Of a DNA stretch of 64,000 bases, positions 25,261 through 34,486 are shown one piece after another (the stretch's first letter is position 1; each line of letters opens with the position of its first letter). The stretch lies in assembly GCA_964439595.1 (NCBI GenBank), contig CAYTOK010000002.1, positions 86,526 to 150,525 on the forward strand, read 5' to 3'. The stretch comes from CAIJXB01 sp964439595 (lineage in GTDB: Bacteria; Chlamydiota; Chlamydiia; Chlamydiales; Rhabdochlamydiaceae). Made by a program: the position numbers and the translations under genes. The notes beneath the pieces were generated by a model. That model was not told the DNA's origin, did no database searches, and saw only the letters and a program-made list of their open reading frames with translations.

Positions 25261-25981
25261 TATTCAGAACCCTAATCATAAGGATAGTGATGTTATCGCC
25301 ACCCCCTTTTGCTTTAGCATGTTCTATCATGTGGGTAGAGGCTGATTTAATGCAAGTATGTTTGTTTAGTATAGTAGAAATTTCTTCATCTGATACGTAG
25401 TCTGTAAGTCCATCGCTGCAAAGAAAATAGATATCTCCCGGTAGAACAGAAGTCGTATTGATTTCCGGTTCTACAAGGGGGTTTGTTCCTATAGCCCTTG
25501 TAATTATATGTTTTCCTATCTGGTGAGTTGCATTTTTTGTGTCTTCAGACGGGGAGTGGTCTTGTGTAATTTTAGAGAGTCCTTCTCTAAAACGGTAAAT
25601 CCGGCTATCTCCAACATGGGCATAGATGAGGGCTTCTTGATGAAGTAAAAGACAGCAAAGAGTTGTTCCCATACCGTAAAATTCTTTTTTTTGTTCGGAA
25701 AGCTGGTGGACCCAACTATTGGCATTTAAAATTGCTTTACGGAGGAATTCAGGGAGACTTGGGGAGTCTGCTGTTTTGTCTTCTGAAGAAAATCTTTGAC
25801 AGATAGATGTAGAAAGATGGTGAACAGCTTCTTTAGCTGCAATTTCTCCTGCATTATGCCCGCCCATCCCATCGGCTAAGACAAAAAAACGATGGATGGG
25901 GATTTCATGAAAGACATCCTCATTGTTTTCTCTTGCCAATCCTAGATCAGAAATACCAAAACTTTCTATGTCGTAAGACAT
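25238..25981 (-). CDS. PP2C-type protein serine/threonine phosphatase
   Basis: Encodes 247 residues, the length of bacterial Stp/PphA phosphatases. The metal-dependent phosphatase motifs are in order: SDLGLARENNEDVF, FVLADGMGGHNAGEIAAKEA, YGMGTTLCCLL, YAHVGDSRIYRFREG, ITQDHSP, ITRAIGTNPLVEPEI, YFLCSDGLTDYVSDEEI and GGGDNITILMIRV. The metal-binding Asp residues in ADGMGG, SDGL and GGDN are all present, so it should be active. It would reverse Ser/Thr phosphorylation by the bacterium's own Hanks-type kinases. AAGGGA precedes the ATG. It is the first gene of the operon with the NifS-like enzyme. Confidence 0.94.
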   Translation of the reverse strand: MSYDIESFGISDLGLARENNEDVFHEIPIHRFFVLADGMGGHNAGEIAAKEAVHHLSTSICQRFSSEDKTADSPSLPEFLRKAILNANSWVHQLSEQKKEFYGMGTTLCCLLLHQEALIYAHVGDSRIYRFREGLSKITQDHSPSEDTKNATHQIGKHIITRAIGTNPLVEPEINTTSVLPGDIYFLCSDGLTDYVSDEEISTILNKHTCIKSASTHMIEHAKAKGGGDNITILMIRVLNNAKNLSR

Positions 25982-26041
25982 TGCGCATCCCTTGTATTCA
26001 AAGTGGTTGTCCTAAGAAAAGCATAAAATGTGAATTTAAGT

Positions 26042-27220
26042 CTATATAGGATTCGCTAATTTACCTAAAAAAAGTGTTAGTCCAGAATTTAAGTCTACAA
26101 CGCCAAAGAGGAACGGGTGGTCTGCTATAAAATCGAAGGTAATCTTGGGTTTTGGCTTAATGCAGGTTACTCCCATAGAAATTCCTGTTGCTGCAGCTGC
26201 GATTACACCATCTTCATCACAAGAAAAAACCGCTTCATGCACTATTTGAGTTATTTCTAACCCAGTTTCTTCTGTAATATCAGAAAAATTAGCCCCTTGT
26301 GCGAACGCTTTTCCCATACCGAGTTTTTGTAATATTTCTTTAGGTAATATTCTATTTTTTAGTTTGAAGCGGGGGATTTTCACGGAAACTTCCGCGTTCT
26401 CTGTTGCGCCTAAAAGCTCTTGTATAGAGTCTCCTGTGAGAAAACCTTCTAGTGTTGCTAAATCCCCTTTAGGTAATAAAAAAAAAGTAGCTAAAGCCAA
26501 ATTATCTTTGGATTTAAACGGCATAACTAGCAGTTGGAGATCTTCATTTTCAAAGTAGGGAAACACGCTTGTTTGGTTCATCATGTCAACTTGCGTGGCT
26601 TCTCCCGCTTTTTTATAAAAAGGATTTTTTTTTGTATTAGCTTTACTAAAGGGTTTTTGCCACTGAGCTTTAAGGTAGATAGCATTTGTAAGAACTAGCT
26701 TAGTATCTCTATCTAGGTCTCCAGGATTAAATAGTTTCTCAATCTGACCATTTGTTTCTCTATCAACCCAGGAGTTGATAGTATTTGTGCTATTTATCGT
26801 ATTATAAAAATCTAATTCACGAGCCTCGATTTCCCATCCAGAGGTTAATGCATTGGTATAGTTCATTTTTAGTGTTAGTTTTTTTTGTACCCAAATGGAA
26901 TTAGCTATATGTAAAGAAGGGGAATATAGAGAGTTTTTTACTGCATTTGTAGCCTGAATAAGTTCAAGGTTGTCCAACGTTAAATGCAAAGCATTTTGCA
27001 TTTCTATTCTGGTATCGGCTTTTGCTCCGACATAGGCCATTGTAAGGCAAGAAAAAAGGGAGTAAGGAGAAAAAATACAATCTTCGGTAGAAGAGCTATT
27101 ATAAAAAGAAAAGGCGAAACTGTTCATATTGCTAATTAAGGTTTCTTCCGAAGTCTCTGCTTTGAGAAGGGGTGTGCAAAATAAAAATAGAGACATTAAA
27201 ATATTGATTGTTTTTTTCAT
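26042..27220 (-). CDS. Secreted serpin (serine protease inhibitor family)
   Basis: Encodes 392 residues starting with a signal peptide (KKTINILMSLFLFCTPLLKA). The serpin fold is clear: NSFAFSFYNSS, NCIFSPYSLFSCLTMAYVGA-like helix region, ANSIWVQKKLTL, INSWVDRETNGQIEKLF, LVLTNAIYLKAQWQKPF, the VHEAVFSCDEDG strand and FIADHPFLFGV with a closing FLGKLANP. The reactive-centre loop hinge reads EDGVIAAAATG, the small-residue pattern of inhibitory serpins. By spacing from the hinge the P1 residue would be near the T-C bond of GVTCIKP. An upstream in-frame ATG at 27307 would add 29 residues before the signal peptide and is rejected. Serpins are uncommon in bacteria; the target protease is unknown. 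Confidence 0.92.
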   Translation of the reverse strand: MKKTINILMSLFLFCTPLLKAETSEETLISNMNSFAFSFYNSSSTEDCIFSPYSLFSCLTMAYVGAKADTRIEMQNALHLTLDNLELIQATNAVKNSLYSPSLHIANSIWVQKKLTLKMNYTNALTSGWEIEARELDFYNTINSTNTINSWVDRETNGQIEKLFNPGDLDRDTKLVLTNAIYLKAQWQKPFSKANTKKNPFYKKAGEATQVDMMNQTSVFPYFENEDLQLLVMPFKSKDNLALATFFLLPKGDLATLEGFLTGDSIQELLGATENAEVSVKIPRFKLKNRILPKEILQKLGMGKAFAQGANFSDITEETGLEITQIVHEAVFSCDEDGVIAAAATGISMGVTCIKPKPKITFDFIADHPFLFGVVDLNSGLTLFLGKLANPI

Positions 27221-27299
27221 AAAAACTCGAATGTTAATTTGTGTATTGTAATAAGTCTTGCATGGAAAATTAATTTCACGCAAGACCTTTATTTTACAA

Positions 27300-30119
27300 T
27301 TAAACAAGCTTAGAGTGGATGTCTTCTAGCTGCTTTTCTAAATGATCCCTTTCTCTTTGCATTTTTTCTAAAATCTCTTTAGGCGCTTTTTGCAAAAACT
27401 CTTCTTGACTTAGCTTAGTATTTAAAGAAAAGAGTTGATTTTCTATCTTTCCTTTTTCTTTTAGTAGGCGTGCCTTTTCTTTTTCTTTGGCCTCTTCCGG
27501 TAAAGGGATGAGGATTTGTAAAGAGGCTACTCTTTTTTTAGCGCTAAAGGCAGGCTCCTCTTTTTCTACTTCAAAACAGATCGATTTTATTTTTACTAAA
27601 GCTTCTAAAATATGCTTGTTGTCTTTAGCTACTTGTAAGAGAGGATCATTCAGGCTTCCGTAGATCCATACATCCACAGCAGTGGATGGTGGCAGCTGCA
27701 TTTCCGCTCTGATGTTTCTTATTGCATGGAGTAGCTCTTCTAAAAAAGCAAAGGTGCTTTCGGCGTCTTCGTTTCTGTCTTTTTTTTGCAGTAACTTGGG
27801 GTAGGCCGCTACGATACAAGCTTTAGCTTCCAAGGCCTCTAAACACTCTTTTGTGTGAACGTCACAATCTTTGGGAATAGGAGCGTAGAACGCTTTTTTG
27901 AGTAAGGAAAAGAGCTCTTCTGTAATGAAGGGAGCCATCGGGTGTAGCAGTCTTAGCGAAGTGCAAAGCAAAATCACTAAAAGCTTTTGTTTGTTTTCTT
28001 TAATAGCAGGAGTTCCTGCTTTTCCTAGAAGAAAGGGTTTGCTCATTTCGACATAATATGCGCAAAAATCCTTCCAGAAAAAATCATAAGCTTCTATTGC
28101 TGCTTTATCAAAGTTATACGTAGATAAAAGAGTGTTAGTATTTTCTACAGTGCGGTGTAGACAAGACAAAATCCAATGATCTTCTAAGGTAAATAAAGAT
28201 CTATTTAACCCCTGAGCAAAAGAAGCTGCAGTGAGGTCTTGTAAGTTCATGAAAACAAATCTAGCACCGTTCCATACCTTGTTAGCAAAATTTTTGAATT
28301 CTTCAAATTTTCTTCTATCTAGATCTATTTGTCTAGCTTGTGTAGCACTGGCACAAAGGGCCATACGGATAGCATCGCATCCAAAAGAATCTATGATTTC
28401 AAGGGGATCTATGACGTTGCCTTTAGATTTAGACATCTTTTCCCATTTAAATTGGACTCCAGGAGGGAGAGTTTTTCCAAGATCGTAAGAAAGCCTTTCT
28501 TCTCCGAGGATATATTCCGTAGAGCCATCTTTTTTTGTTTTCCAATAAGACTTGCCGTAGATGAGTCCGTGAAGGAATGTCTCAGGGAATGGAACCTCTT
28601 TCATAACATAAGATCCCATTAGGATCATCCTGGCAACCCAGAAAAATAAGATGTCATGGCCTGTAATTAACGTGGCGTTAGGATAAAATTTCTCTAGGTC
28701 TTTTGTTTTTTCTGGCCAGCCAAGAACACTAAAAGGCCAAAGGGCAGAAGAAAACCAGGTGTCTAGAACATCTTCTTCTTGAGACCACTCCTCCGGATTT
28801 TTCTTTACTTCTTCCGGGACACCTTCTCCTGTATGGCACAGTATTTTTTCTTTATCTTTTTTATTATACCAAATAGGGATTCTATGACCCCACCACAGCT
28901 GTCTTGATATGCACCAGTCTCTTAAGTTATCTATCCAATGAAAATAGGTGCTTTCAAAGCTTTCTGGAATGAGTTTGACTCTTTTTTCTTTGACGGCGTC
29001 TCTGAGCTCTTTTTTAAAGGAGCTCATTTTTACAAACCACTGCTTGGAGAGCATTGGTTCAATAATTGCTTTAGATCTATAGGAAATGCCTACTCTATTT
29101 TTATGGGGCTCTATTTTAGCTACAAGACCTAGTTCTTGCATCTTTGCAACCACAGCTTTTCTCGCTTCTTCTATAGTTAATCCAGCAAAATCTCCACCAT
29201 TTGTATTGATTTTACCATCTAAAGTCATGATGTTAATAAAGGGTAGGTTATGGGTTAATCCCATTTCATAGTCGTTAGGATCATGTGCGGGGGTGACTTT
29301 AACGGCTCCTGATCCAAAATTTGAGTCGATGTGTCTATCTGCTATGATAGGGATTTTTCTATTCATAATAGGTAGTAGGATTTCCTTCCCTAGAAAATCT
29401 GTATATCTTGGATCTGAAGGAGACACGGCTACTGCTGTATCTCCAAGAAGGGTTTCTGGCCTTGTCGTTGCAATAGTTATATAAGAGCTGCCGTCTGCTA
29501 GAGGATATAGAAAATGCCAGAGAAATGTATTTTGCTCTTCATATTCTACTTCATCGTCTGCTAAGGCTGTTTGTGTGATGGGGTCCCAATTAACTAGATA
29601 GTCTCCCTGGTAGATGAGTCCTTCATCGAACATTTTTTTAAAAACGTGTTTGACCGATTTACTTCTCTCTTCATCGAGTGTAAAGCAAAGCCTAGACCAG
29701 TCAGCAGAGCATCCAAGCTTTTTAAGTTGTCCTAGGATGGCTTCTTGACTTTGATTTTTCCAGTCCCATACATGAGATAAAAACTCTTCCCTAGAAAATT
29801 CTGTTCTTCTTTTCCCTGTTTTAGCCATAAGCTGTCTTTCTACTACTGTTTGTGTTGCTATCCCAGCATGGTCGGTTCCAGGAACCCAAAGCACTTCAAA
29901 TCCAGACATTCTTTTCCATCTAATTAAGACATCTTGGAGCGTGCTAACTAAGGCGTGTCCCATGTGAAGTACTCCAGTTACATTAGGAGGGGGCATTACG
30001 ATAGTGTAAGAAGGTTTTGAAGAGGAGGCGTCGGCAGTTAAGCATCCCTCTTTTTCCCAGAAAGAAGACCACTTTTCTTCTATCAGCTTAGGTTCAAAGG
30101 CTTTAGGTAGTTCATCCAT
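27300..30119 (-). CDS. valS: Valyl-tRNA synthetase
   Basis: A class I aminoacyl-tRNA synthetase, 939 residues, the usual ValRS length. Evidence: PPPNVTGVLHMGHAL (the HIGH signature), VLWVPGTDHAGIATQ, the editing domain with TTRPETLLGDTAVAV, the WCISRQLWWGHRIPIW segment, the KMSKSKGNVIDPLEII signature, and a C-terminal coiled-coil arm (LLKEKGKIENQLFSLNTKLS...LEKQLEDIHSKLV) that grips tRNA. GGAG lies before the ATG at 30119. Zinc-binding Cys pairs are not evident. It stands alone on the minus strand with the serpin gene following. Confidence 0.98.
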   Translation of the reverse strand: MDELPKAFEPKLIEEKWSSFWEKEGCLTADASSSKPSYTIVMPPPNVTGVLHMGHALVSTLQDVLIRWKRMSGFEVLWVPGTDHAGIATQTVVERQLMAKTGKRRTEFSREEFLSHVWDWKNQSQEAILGQLKKLGCSADWSRLCFTLDEERSKSVKHVFKKMFDEGLIYQGDYLVNWDPITQTALADDEVEYEEQNTFLWHFLYPLADGSSYITIATTRPETLLGDTAVAVSPSDPRYTDFLGKEILLPIMNRKIPIIADRHIDSNFGSGAVKVTPAHDPNDYEMGLTHNLPFINIMTLDGKINTNGGDFAGLTIEEARKAVVAKMQELGLVAKIEPHKNRVGISYRSKAIIEPMLSKQWFVKMSSFKKELRDAVKEKRVKLIPESFESTYFHWIDNLRDWCISRQLWWGHRIPIWYNKKDKEKILCHTGEGVPEEVKKNPEEWSQEEDVLDTWFSSALWPFSVLGWPEKTKDLEKFYPNATLITGHDILFFWVARMILMGSYVMKEVPFPETFLHGLIYGKSYWKTKKDGSTEYILGEERLSYDLGKTLPPGVQFKWEKMSKSKGNVIDPLEIIDSFGCDAIRMALCASATQARQIDLDRRKFEEFKNFANKVWNGARFVFMNLQDLTAASFAQGLNRSLFTLEDHWILSCLHRTVENTNTLLSTYNFDKAAIEAYDFFWKDFCAYYVEMSKPFLLGKAGTPAIKENKQKLLVILLCTSLRLLHPMAPFITEELFSLLKKAFYAPIPKDCDVHTKECLEALEAKACIVAAYPKLLQKKDRNEDAESTFAFLEELLHAIRNIRAEMQLPPSTAVDVWIYGSLNDPLLQVAKDNKHILEALVKIKSICFEVEKEEPAFSAKKRVASLQILIPLPEEAKEKEKARLLKEKGKIENQLFSLNTKLSQEEFLQKAPKEILEKMQRERDHLEKQLEDIHSKLV

Positions 30120-30286
30120 GAAAAATCTCCGGTATGAGTATAAATTTTCTAAAGGATAGCATACATCTTATCGAGAAGTCAAAAAATAGACGTAATTAGT
30201 AAAATAAGCTTGAAAATTAAAATAATTTATATTAATTTTAACTTTGACGATTGACTGTATTAATAAGAGAGAAATCAGGATGTTTT

Positions 30287-31558
30287 ATGACGGGTAGGGT
30301 GCATATACCGGCTGAATCATTAAATAGAGAGATTCAAAGCCTTCAAAAAGCAATTCAAGAAAAAAGCGGGTCTTTTTGCAACTGGATGGATTCGGAGTGT
30401 GCTAAGAAAATACAGTCTGTAGCTTCGATAGTACTTTCTGCTTCAGAAAGTAAGGTCTTAGACGATAAGGAGGCTTCGGCTTTTTTAGATGTTTTAAATA
30501 GCCGAGAATTTCAGATTTTAGCAGAGGGCCCTAAACATTTTGTGGCTATTAGAACTTTTTTTTCTCGCGTTTTTAATGAATATTTTGGAACAACGAAGCC
30601 TAAAAGTTCTTGGGAATTTGCCAAGGAGCTTAAAGAAAAAACAGAAAGAGCTCTCTTAATAGAAAAACCCGATATAGTAAAAGTAAAGAAGTTTGAGGAC
30701 TTAGCTAAGGAATACAAAGCGGATATTGAACAGGCTTATAGAAGAGATCTCCCTTTAATACGAGATGGTTCAGCGAAGCTAAACGGGTTTGCCAAACTTC
30801 TTAAGGTTACGGGATCAGATATTAAGGTTGATTATGCAATAATTGATAAAGAAGAGGCTCTATCTTATGAGGAAATGTGCTTAATAAAGGAACATCTTCC
30901 TGAGTCTTTACAGAAAAAAATGACAGATGCCTTTTTAGAGATAGATGTTTTGCGCAAGATAGCAGAAGAGATTAAGGGAGAAAAGAGGGTAAAGGGTCCT
31001 GAAAATCAAGATTTGTTCAGTGATGAAAATGACCGAGTTATTGTTCCTCAGCCGATGTGGGAAATAGGTAATATTGGGAAATTTTTAAAAAATATTGCAT
31101 CTCCTTTAGTAGTTATAGAAAGTTCTGAAGAAAAAGCCAAAAAAGAGGCAGGATATAGATGCGCTATTTTGATTCAGAAAGCAATTGATAAAGTTAAAGT
31201 AAACTGCGAGTCTGAAGCAGTCGAGCAAAAAAGTACGTATCTAGGAAGTGAAAAGTTGAAGGCTCTATCTGAGGATTCCCTTAAAAAGTTGTACACGCCT
31301 ATTCCTTGGACTCTTCTATCTCTTCCCAAAATAGAGGGCCTGGGCCTAGTTGATCTACGCACATGTTTAGAAAGTTTTAAGACAAGTTTTGGGATGCTAG
31401 CAAAAAGGAAACCTTTTGCACCTATAACTTTAGAAGATGAGAAGCTAGAGCGTATGCAGCAGGTGCTTCCTGATGCATTTAAAGATAAAATTAACGTAAT
31501 CTTTGATTCAGATGACTGGAAATTATGCATGGGTGAAGTAGAGAGCTCATCTCAATAA
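30287..31558 (+). CDS. Unknown protein, first of a tandem paralogue pair
   Basis: Encodes 423 residues, charged and helical, without a signal peptide or membrane segment. It is unrecognised. The N-terminal ~130 residues resemble the next gene's product: LNSREFQILAEGPKHF here matches FGSKEFQVLLEGPRYF there, and KSSWEFAKEL matches KSSWEYAEDL. The frame is open from a TTG at 30251, but AGGA at 30277-30280 sits six bases before the ATG at 30287 (TGRVHIPAE). That start also gives the same 423-residue length as the neighbour. A tandem duplication with strong divergence in the C-terminal halves is inferred. No function can be proposed. Confidence 0.75.
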   Translation: MTGRVHIPAESLNREIQSLQKAIQEKSGSFCNWMDSECAKKIQSVASIVLSASESKVLDDKEASAFLDVLNSREFQILAEGPKHFVAIRTFFSRVFNEYFGTTKPKSSWEFAKELKEKTERALLIEKPDIVKVKKFEDLAKEYKADIEQAYRRDLPLIRDGSAKLNGFAKLLKVTGSDIKVDYAIIDKEEALSYEEMCLIKEHLPESLQKKMTDAFLEIDVLRKIAEEIKGEKRVKGPENQDLFSDENDRVIVPQPMWEIGNIGKFLKNIASPLVVIESSEEKAKKEAGYRCAILIQKAIDKVKVNCESEAVEQKSTYLGSEKLKALSEDSLKKLYTPIPWTLLSLPKIEGLGLVDLRTCLESFKTSFGMLAKRKPFAPITLEDEKLERMQQVLPDAFKDKINVIFDSDDWKLCMGEVESSSQ

Positions 31559-31572
31559 AAGGAGAATATTTT

Positions 31573-32844
31573 ATGGATAGTGTACATTCTGTTGATCCAG
31601 ATTTTAGTTATGCGAATCAGCTAAGGGAGATAGTCCAAGCGAAAAAAGGACATGCGGATTATCAGACTACGCAGAAAATAAAAAAAATCATCGATAAAGT
31701 ATTAGTGGAAGTGGAGAATGGTAGCGTTAAGAAGGCGGAAGTCGACGCTATCCTTACAGTTTTTGGCAGTAAAGAGTTTCAAGTTCTACTAGAGGGTCCT
31801 AGATATTTTAAACCTATAAAAACTCTTTTTTCTGCATTGATGACTAGATGTTTTGTGGATAAAGTTTTTAAAAGTTCTTGGGAATATGCGGAAGATTTAA
31901 CAGGTACAGCTTTAGCAACGTTATATAAAAAAAGTCCGTCTATGGTAAATGCTATTGTATTGGAAGTGATAGCTAAAAAACATAAAGGGGCTATTTTAGA
32001 GGAGTATGAAAAAAACGAGAGTCAATTTAGCACGTTCAGTACCACAGAAAAAAAAACATTTTATTTTCTTTTTATGTTGATGGGTTTACAGGAAAAGGTG
32101 CCGGAAATTTATAGAAGAAGCTCTTCTTTTTCAGACTGGAGTTTAATTGGAAATGAATACAAGAGTAAGCTTCCTCAGATATTTAGGGAAGATTTGCAGA
32201 ATGCTTTAGACGGTCTAGAAATAGCATCAAGAGAAATTAAAGAAGAAGTAGAAATAGAAGCAAAGCAGGCCCAAATTTCTTGGGGATATGTAAAAGAGCT
32301 GAGCGTTGCAGAGCAGATGAAAGCAAAGCACCGAGATATAGTAAAAGAGGTTGCTTTGCATCATAAAAAAGAATTTGTAGCTGCTTATGATAAACTAGAA
32401 TTAGGTGTGCTTAGTCCGGAAAATTTTTCTGCTTTTTTACATGCACTTGAAACTAAAGAAACTTGGAATGATGCGCAGTGGAGAAAGTTTAATGAAATTT
32501 TTGATTCTGTAGCTGGATACCTTCCGGGAGAAGTCTTTGAAGAAATTGACTTAGTCAGAGAGGACTTACTGCATAGAGCTGAAGGATTAAAGGTTTTAAA
32601 TAGTATCTTAGATTTAATGAGTGACATTAAAATTAGCCATCCGCTTGTTTATAAATCTTTAAAAGAGTTGCTTGCAATAAATGAAGATGCTCCTCCGACT
32701 CAGTTTTATCAAATACAGCAAAAGCTGCGCGCTTTCCAGAGGAAATTTGGGGATTTAGGAAAGCAGACCTTACCTCAAGACTTTGTAAATAAAGTCAAAG
32801 TTTTAATTGGCAACTACCCATTGTTGTTTTCGCAGCCTTATTAA
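31573..32844 (+). CDS. Unknown protein, second of a tandem paralogue pair
   Basis: Encodes 423 residues, helical and charged, unrecognised. It follows its paralogue after 14 bases with AAAGGAG in the gap, so the two are cotranscribed. Shared blocks with the upstream protein lie in the first third (KEFQVLLEGPRYFKPIKTLF; SSWEYAED). The C-terminal region also has LHRAEGLKVLNSILDLMSDI and VFEEIDLVREDL, and the upstream protein has comparable TDAFLEIDVLRKIAEEI. The stop codon is followed directly by the GGCTCGAGTAATCGA sequence shared with the intron tail at 9.1 kb. Confidence 0.75.
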   Translation: MDSVHSVDPDFSYANQLREIVQAKKGHADYQTTQKIKKIIDKVLVEVENGSVKKAEVDAILTVFGSKEFQVLLEGPRYFKPIKTLFSALMTRCFVDKVFKSSWEYAEDLTGTALATLYKKSPSMVNAIVLEVIAKKHKGAILEEYEKNESQFSTFSTTEKKTFYFLFMLMGLQEKVPEIYRRSSSFSDWSLIGNEYKSKLPQIFREDLQNALDGLEIASREIKEEVEIEAKQAQISWGYVKELSVAEQMKAKHRDIVKEVALHHKKEFVAAYDKLELGVLSPENFSAFLHALETKETWNDAQWRKFNEIFDSVAGYLPGEVFEEIDLVREDLLHRAEGLKVLNSILDLMSDIKISHPLVYKSLKELLAINEDAPPTQFYQIQQKLRAFQRKFGDLGKQTLPQDFVNKVKVLIGNYPLLFSQPY

Positions 32845-32859
32845 GGCTCGAGTAATCGA
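32845..32859 (+). repeat. 15-bp sequence shared with the group II intron tail at 9101-9115
   Basis: GGCTCGAGTAATCGA begins immediately after the stop codon of the upstream gene and is the exact reverse complement of 9101-9115. At 9.1 kb it lies at the expected domain VI place downstream of the maturase remnant. No other intron sequence was recognised around this copy. Confidence 0.5.
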
Positions 32860-32940
32860 ATCCTCAGATCTTTAATTTTAAAAAATCATAAATCCTGTGT
32901 AACGGTGCTTTTTTAAGGAAAATATATGCATATTTTTCTC

Positions 32941-32970
32941 TTGACTTAACTGCCCCTCATCCTCTATAAG
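32941..32970 (+). promoter_or_regulatory. Promoter-like pair for the yicC-gmk-metG operon
   Basis: TTGACT (32941-32946) and TATAAG (32965-32970) are 18 bases apart. The predicted start near 32977 leaves a short leader containing GGAGAG before the ATG at 32991. Confidence 0.5.
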
Positions 32971-32990
32971 TAGAGGCCATTGGAGAGTGT

Positions 32991-33872
32991 ATGATTAAAA
33001 GCATGACCGGATATGGGCGCTATACAAGATTATCTTCTTTAGGCAAATGGCTTGTAGAGATTCATTCGGTAAATAAGAAAGTATTAGATTATAACATATT
33101 TATCCCTAGAGATTTACTGCAGTTTGACGTTGAAATAAGAAAGTGGCTTTCCCCCTTTTTTAAAAGAGGTCATATTACTGTTAAAGTCTCTTGGCATCCT
33201 AAACAAGGAAACTTTGACCTAGAGGGTCAAGTTAGCTCTTTACATTCTATAAAAGAAGGAATGGAAAAAGCTTGTCTCGCAATTGGATGCTGTAAAGAAG
33301 ATATTACCTTTCCTTTTCTTTATGAAGAGCTCAAAACACTTTCTTCAGTAGATTTTTCTAAAGAGGAAGATTTAATTCGTAAAGAGTTGAAAGAGGGTGT
33401 GGAAGAAGCTATTAAAGGATGTCTTCAGATGAAAGAGGACGAGGGATTTTCTTTAGCGGAGTCTTTTGTCCAAAATCTTTTTGAGTTAGAGCGGCTTGTT
33501 AAAGAAATAGAAGGTCTATCAGTTGGAGTAGCTGATCGCTATAGAAGCAAGATAGAAGACAAGTTGGCAGAGTTTAAAGAGGTTCTCGAAGCAGATAAAG
33601 AGCGCGTTCTTAGGGAGATGTTTTTCTATGCAGAAAAAGTGGATATAGCAGAAGAATTAGTGCGGCTTCACTCTCATATTGAACAATTTAGACAGATACT
33701 TTTAAGTAAAGAAGAGAGTGTTGGCAGAACTATGGACTTTTTAGTCCAAGAAATGGGAAGAGAGGCAAATACGATTTCTTCTAAAGCTGCCGAGTCTGCG
33801 ATATCTTATCTAGCCTTAAAAATGAAAGGGGAAATTGAAAAAGTAAAAGAGCAGGCGCAAAATATAGAATGA
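32991..33872 (+). CDS. yicC: YicC/YloC family endoribonuclease-like protein
   Basis: Encodes 293 residues, typical of the family. The signature start is IKSMTGYGRY, and the C-terminal block VGRTMDFLVQEMGREANTISSKA...KGEIEKVKEQAQNIE is diagnostic. YicC of E. coli is reported to be an endoribonuclease linked to small-RNA turnover. The family often neighbours gmk and rpoZ, as here. It overlaps gmk by four bases (ATGA), so translation is coupled. It is the first gene of the four-gene operon that ends with metG. Confidence 0.93.
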   Translation: MIKSMTGYGRYTRLSSLGKWLVEIHSVNKKVLDYNIFIPRDLLQFDVEIRKWLSPFFKRGHITVKVSWHPKQGNFDLEGQVSSLHSIKEGMEKACLAIGCCKEDITFPFLYEELKTLSSVDFSKEEDLIRKELKEGVEEAIKGCLQMKEDEGFSLAESFVQNLFELERLVKEIEGLSVGVADRYRSKIEDKLAEFKEVLEADKERVLREMFFYAEKVDIAEELVRLHSHIEQFRQILLSKEESVGRTMDFLVQEMGREANTISSKAAESAISYLALKMKGEIEKVKEQAQNIE

Positions 33873-34474
33873 AAGAAAAGCTTATTGGAAATCTTTCTAG
33901 AGGGTTTGTTTTTGTTTTAAGTGCTCCTGCCGGAACTGGGAAGACAACACTTGTTCACATGCTTACTAAAGAGTTCTCCTGTATAAAAGAGAGCGTCTCT
34001 TATACGACAAGGACTCCTAGGGTAGGAGAGGTGCACGGGGTAGACTACTATTTTGTGAGCTTAGAAGAATTCACGAAAAAAAAAGCTGCAGGCGACTTTT
34101 TAGAATGCGCAGAGGTGTTTGGAGAGTGGTACGGAACCTCTAAAGAGGCACTGCAAAAAGTAGTAGAAAGTGGCTCTCATGTGTTTCTTGTTATTGACAC
34201 GCAAGGAGCTATGCTGCTGCAAAAAGAGAATTTTCAAGCGATTTATATTTTTATAGCCCCACCTAGTATAGAAATTTTGGAGGAGCGATTAATTAAAAGG
34301 AAGACTGAAGATGATGCCAAGAGGACTGAAAGGCTCTCGTGGGCAAAGAAAGAGATGGAGCGTTCTTCCTTTTATGACTTTTTAATTGTAAATGATGATT
34401 TACAGGTTGCTTATAGTGTGTTAAAAAGCATTGTAGTAGCTGAAGAGCATAGGGTTGTTAAAAAAAACAGATAA
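33869..34474 (+). CDS. gmk: Guanylate kinase
   Basis: Phosphorylates GMP to GDP with ATP. Encodes 201 residues. The P-loop is SAPAGTGKTTLV (about residues 18-29; canonical GPSGxGK replaced by APAGTGK). The GMP-binding region is SVSYTTRTPRVGEVHGVDYYFVS, with EFTKKKAAGDFLECAEVFGEWYGTS next. The lid and base-binding region include VFLVIDTQGA and FIAPPSIEILEERLIKR. The start overlaps yicC by four bases, and the CT031-like gene follows after 12 bases. Confidence 0.96.
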   Translation: MKEKLIGNLSRGFVFVLSAPAGTGKTTLVHMLTKEFSCIKESVSYTTRTPRVGEVHGVDYYFVSLEEFTKKKAAGDFLECAEVFGEWYGTSKEALQKVVESGSHVFLVIDTQGAMLLQKENFQAIYIFIAPPSIEILEERLIKRKTEDDAKRTERLSWAKKEMERSSFYDFLIVNDDLQVAYSVLKSIVVAEEHRVVKKNR

Positions 34475-34486
34475 CAGGAGTGACAA

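Noticed and set aside
32845..32990. Possible tRNA in the gap starting GGCTCGAGTAATCGAATCC
   Set aside because: No acceptor stem partner, anticodon arm or T-arm of normal spacing could be formed; the similarity to a T-loop is superficial.
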